NCBI GenBank assembly: GCA_964247675.1
Contig: CAXTVW010000176.1
Location: 1 to 6,665 of the forward strand
Direction: 5' to 3'
Source of the DNA: BOG-908 sp964247675
Lineage (GTDB): Bacteria > Pseudomonadota > Alphaproteobacteria > Acetobacterales > Acetobacteraceae
Length of the DNA: 6,665 nucleotides
The position numbers and the translations under genes are program-made. Position 1 is the first letter of the stretch. Each line of letters begins with the position of its first letter. The notes beneath the pieces are model-generated. The model did no database searches and was not told the origin of the DNA. It worked only from the letters and a program-made list of their open reading frames with translations. Shown piece after piece: positions 5,240 to 6,665 of this stretch.

Positions 5240-5641
5240 ATGAAGCTTCCGCCGGCGGTCATGGTGCACGGGCTGGGGATGGCGCAGGCGGCGCTGACGA
5301 CGGCGGCCGGACGCCCAATCACGCTGCTGTCCGGCGAGGGAGCGGGAGCCTATGCGGGTGTGGCCTGGTGGCAGGCGCTGGTGGAGGCTGCCGGCGCTAC
5401 GGCGCCTGACGCGGATGTCCGCAACGTGCTGGATTGCGGCGGCGCGGCCGGGCGGGCGCTGGAGGCGTTGCGGGCGGGCCAGGAGCTGCTGGTGTTGCGC
5501 GCAGCACCCGTCGTCTGGAAGGACATAGCCTGGCGCGCGGCCAATCAGGGCGCCAGGCTGCTGCCTGATGCCCCACCCTTCCTGGACCTGGCGGACCGGC
5601 GCGCCTGGCGCGGTCTCGACGCCTGGCTGGCTGCAGAATGA
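5240..5641 (+). CDS. Conserved-looking hypothetical protein, 133 residues, upstream of the aldolase
   Basis: I do not recognise this family. The protein begins MKLPPAVMVHGLGMAQAALTTAAGRPITLLSGEGAGAYAGVAWWQALVEAA, then VRNVLDCGGAAGRALEALRAGQELLVLRAAP, and ends RRAWRGLDAWLAAE. It is Ala/Gly-rich and predicted soluble, with alternating strands (RPITLLS, VRNVLDCG, ELLVLRA) and helices, like a small alpha/beta domain. There is no signal peptide and no evident catalytic motif. The start at ATG 5240 is the first in frame and lacks a clear ribosome site; ATG 5261 and ATG 5279 (after GGGCTGGGG) are alternatives. Codon composition matches its neighbours and its frame is longer than the competing ones, so I think it is real. 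It is divergent from the zapA unit and lies 161 bases before the aldolase gene in the same direction, possibly co-transcribed. Confidence 0.65.
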   Translation: MKLPPAVMVHGLGMAQAALTTAAGRPITLLSGEGAGAYAGVAWWQALVEAAGATAPDADVRNVLDCGGAAGRALEALRAGQELLVLRAAPVVWKDIAWRAANQGARLLPDAPPFLDLADRRAWRGLDAWLAAE

Positions 5642-5693
5642 CGCCGCATGCGGTCATAACTGGTCTGCGGCCGAAAACCAGAACCCGGGCATT

Positions 5694-5720
5694 CCGTGGG
5701 GAAAAAGCGGTTTTTCGCGG
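5694..5720. terminator. Hairpin between the hypothetical gene and the aldolase gene (possible terminator or leader element)
   Basis: GAAAAA (5701-5706) and TTTTTC (5711-5716) form a perfect 6-bp stem with a GCGG loop. CCG (5694-5696) and CGG (5718-5720) may extend it across an internal loop. A second small stem, CTGTC/GACAG (5721-5725 and 5734-5738), follows at once. There is no separate U-tract, so it could be a weak terminator of the upstream gene or a leader structure of the aldolase mRNA. A perfect palindrome CCGCATGCGG (5644-5653) lies just after the upstream stop. Confidence 0.35.
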
Positions 5721-5802
5721 CTGTCCTGCGGGTGACAGGCGCCCTGGCATCGGTTAAGCCGCACCGCGCCCCCTTTCGTCAGCCCCGGCCGGAGACACAG
5801 AA

Positions 5803-6665
5803 ATGAACGTGACACCAGAAGTCCGCAGGATCCTGAAGAACTACGAAAGCGACAATCCCGGAACGAAGGCGAACCTTGTGCGCCTGCTGATGGAAGGCAA
5901 GCTGCGCGGCACCGGCAAGCTCGTCATCCTGCCGGTCGATCAGGGTTTCGAGCACGGTCCTGGTCGCAGTTTCGCCGCCAATCCGCCGGCCTATGACCCG
6001 CATTATCACTTCCAGCTCGCCATCGACGCCGGCCTGTCCGCCTTCGCGGCCCCGCTCGGCATGCTGGAATGCGGCGCGAGCAGCTTCGCCGGCCAGATCC
6101 CGCTCATCCTGAAAATGAATTCCAGCAACTCGCTGGCTACCGAGAAAGACCAGGCGGTAACCGGGTCGGTCAGCGACGCGCTGCGTCTTGGCTGCTCGGC
6201 GATCGGCTTCACCATCTATCCGGGCAGCGAATACTGCTTCAAGCAGATGAACGAGCTGCAGGCGCTGTCCGAGGAGGCCAAGGCGGCCGGCCTCGCCGTG
6301 GTGGTCTGGAGCTACCCGCGCGGTCCGCTGCTGGACAAGGAAGGCGAGACCGCGTTCGACGTGTGCGCCTACGCGGCCCACATGGCGGCACTGATGGGCG
6401 CCCACATCATCAAGGTGAAGCCGCCCACGGAACACCTCAGCAGCCTGGCGCCTGCCAAGAAGGTGTACGAGGAGCTGAACATTCCGCGCGCAACGATGGC
6501 GGAGCGTGTACGCCACGTCGTGCAGAGCTGCTTTGCCGGTCGTCGCATGGTGGTGTTCTCCGGCGGCGAAAACATCAAAGACACGCCATCGCTCCTGGCC
6601 ACAATCCAGGGCATACGAGACGGCGGCGCCAACGGCGCGATCATCGGCCGCAACACGTTCCAGCG
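5803..6665 (+). CDS. fbaB: Class I fructose-bisphosphate aldolase, DhnA/FbaB type (3' end outside window)
   Basis: A cytosolic enzyme that splits fructose 1,6-bisphosphate into dihydroxyacetone phosphate and glyceraldehyde 3-phosphate, and runs the reverse in gluconeogenesis, through a Schiff base. The 287 visible residues cover most of a (beta/alpha)8 barrel: LVILPVDQGFEHGP (40-53), PLILKMNSSNSL, the IGFTIYPGSE strand, VVVWSYPRGP and AHIIKVKPPT with the lysine pair K204/K206, one of which (probably the second) is the Schiff-base lysine. VVFSGGENIKD (250-260) and GAIIGRNTFQR at the window edge are phosphate-binding loops. Family members are about 300 to 350 residues, so little is missing. The ATG at 5803 has GGAG at 5791-5794, 8 bases upstream. 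In related genomes the gene often lies near tkt, gap and pgk; none is visible here. Confidence 0.93.
   Translation, partial: MNVTPEVRRILKNYESDNPGTKANLVRLLMEGKLRGTGKLVILPVDQGFEHGPGRSFAANPPAYDPHYHFQLAIDAGLSAFAAPLGMLECGASSFAGQIPLILKMNSSNSLATEKDQAVTGSVSDALRLGCSAIGFTIYPGSEYCFKQMNELQALSEEAKAAGLAVVVWSYPRGPLLDKEGETAFDVCAYAAHMAALMGAHIIKVKPPTEHLSSLAPAKKVYEELNIPRATMAERVRHVVQSCFAGRRMVVFSGGENIKDTPSLLATIQGIRDGGANGAIIGRNTFQ

Noticed and set aside
5779..6516. A 245-codon - strand frame opposite the aldolase gene
   Set aside because: Antisense to conserved aldolase motifs, with no recognisable domain of its own.

Overview
The window looks like a G+C-rich alphaproteobacterial chromosome. The indicators are an overlapping ntrY-ntrX pair, an NtrX without the sigma-54 contact loop, the zapA-then-6S RNA order, and a DhnA/FbaB-type class I aldolase. 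My best guess is the Rhodospirillales, possibly Acetobacteraceae. That rests on recalled gene content and repeat style, not on a marker gene. The window contains a scaffold gap of exactly 100 N (2048-2147), so it comes from a draft assembly.

Layout on the left, all on the + strand: the last 60 codons of a sensor kinase (NtrY); ntrX, overlapping it by 11 bases; a periplasmic FKBP-type prolyl isomerase whose 3' end is lost in the gap; and a long APC-superfamily permease with a cytoplasmic tail, resembling the potassium importer KimA. Three copies of a short AT-rich hairpin repeat lie in the intergenic spaces at about 1585, 2148 and 4221. They alternate in orientation, so the isomerase and the permease each sit between inverted copies.

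Centre and right: on the - strand, a small hypothetical gene is followed by zapA (cell-division regulator) and a well-supported 6S RNA, then a cluster of inverted repeats that probably ends the transcript, convergent with the permease. On the + strand, a 133-residue unknown protein diverges from this cluster and precedes the class I fructose-bisphosphate aldolase gene, which runs off the window.

The genes are mostly core housekeeping: envelope and nitrogen or redox signalling (NtrYX), protein folding, ion transport, division, global transcription control by 6S RNA, and central carbon metabolism. The least explained elements are the hairpin repeat family and its relation to the gap, the GAFTGA replacement in NtrX, the KimA-like carrier beside ntrYX, and the unknown protein before the aldolase. 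I found no mobile element with a transposase, no CRISPR array, no tRNA and no rRNA.
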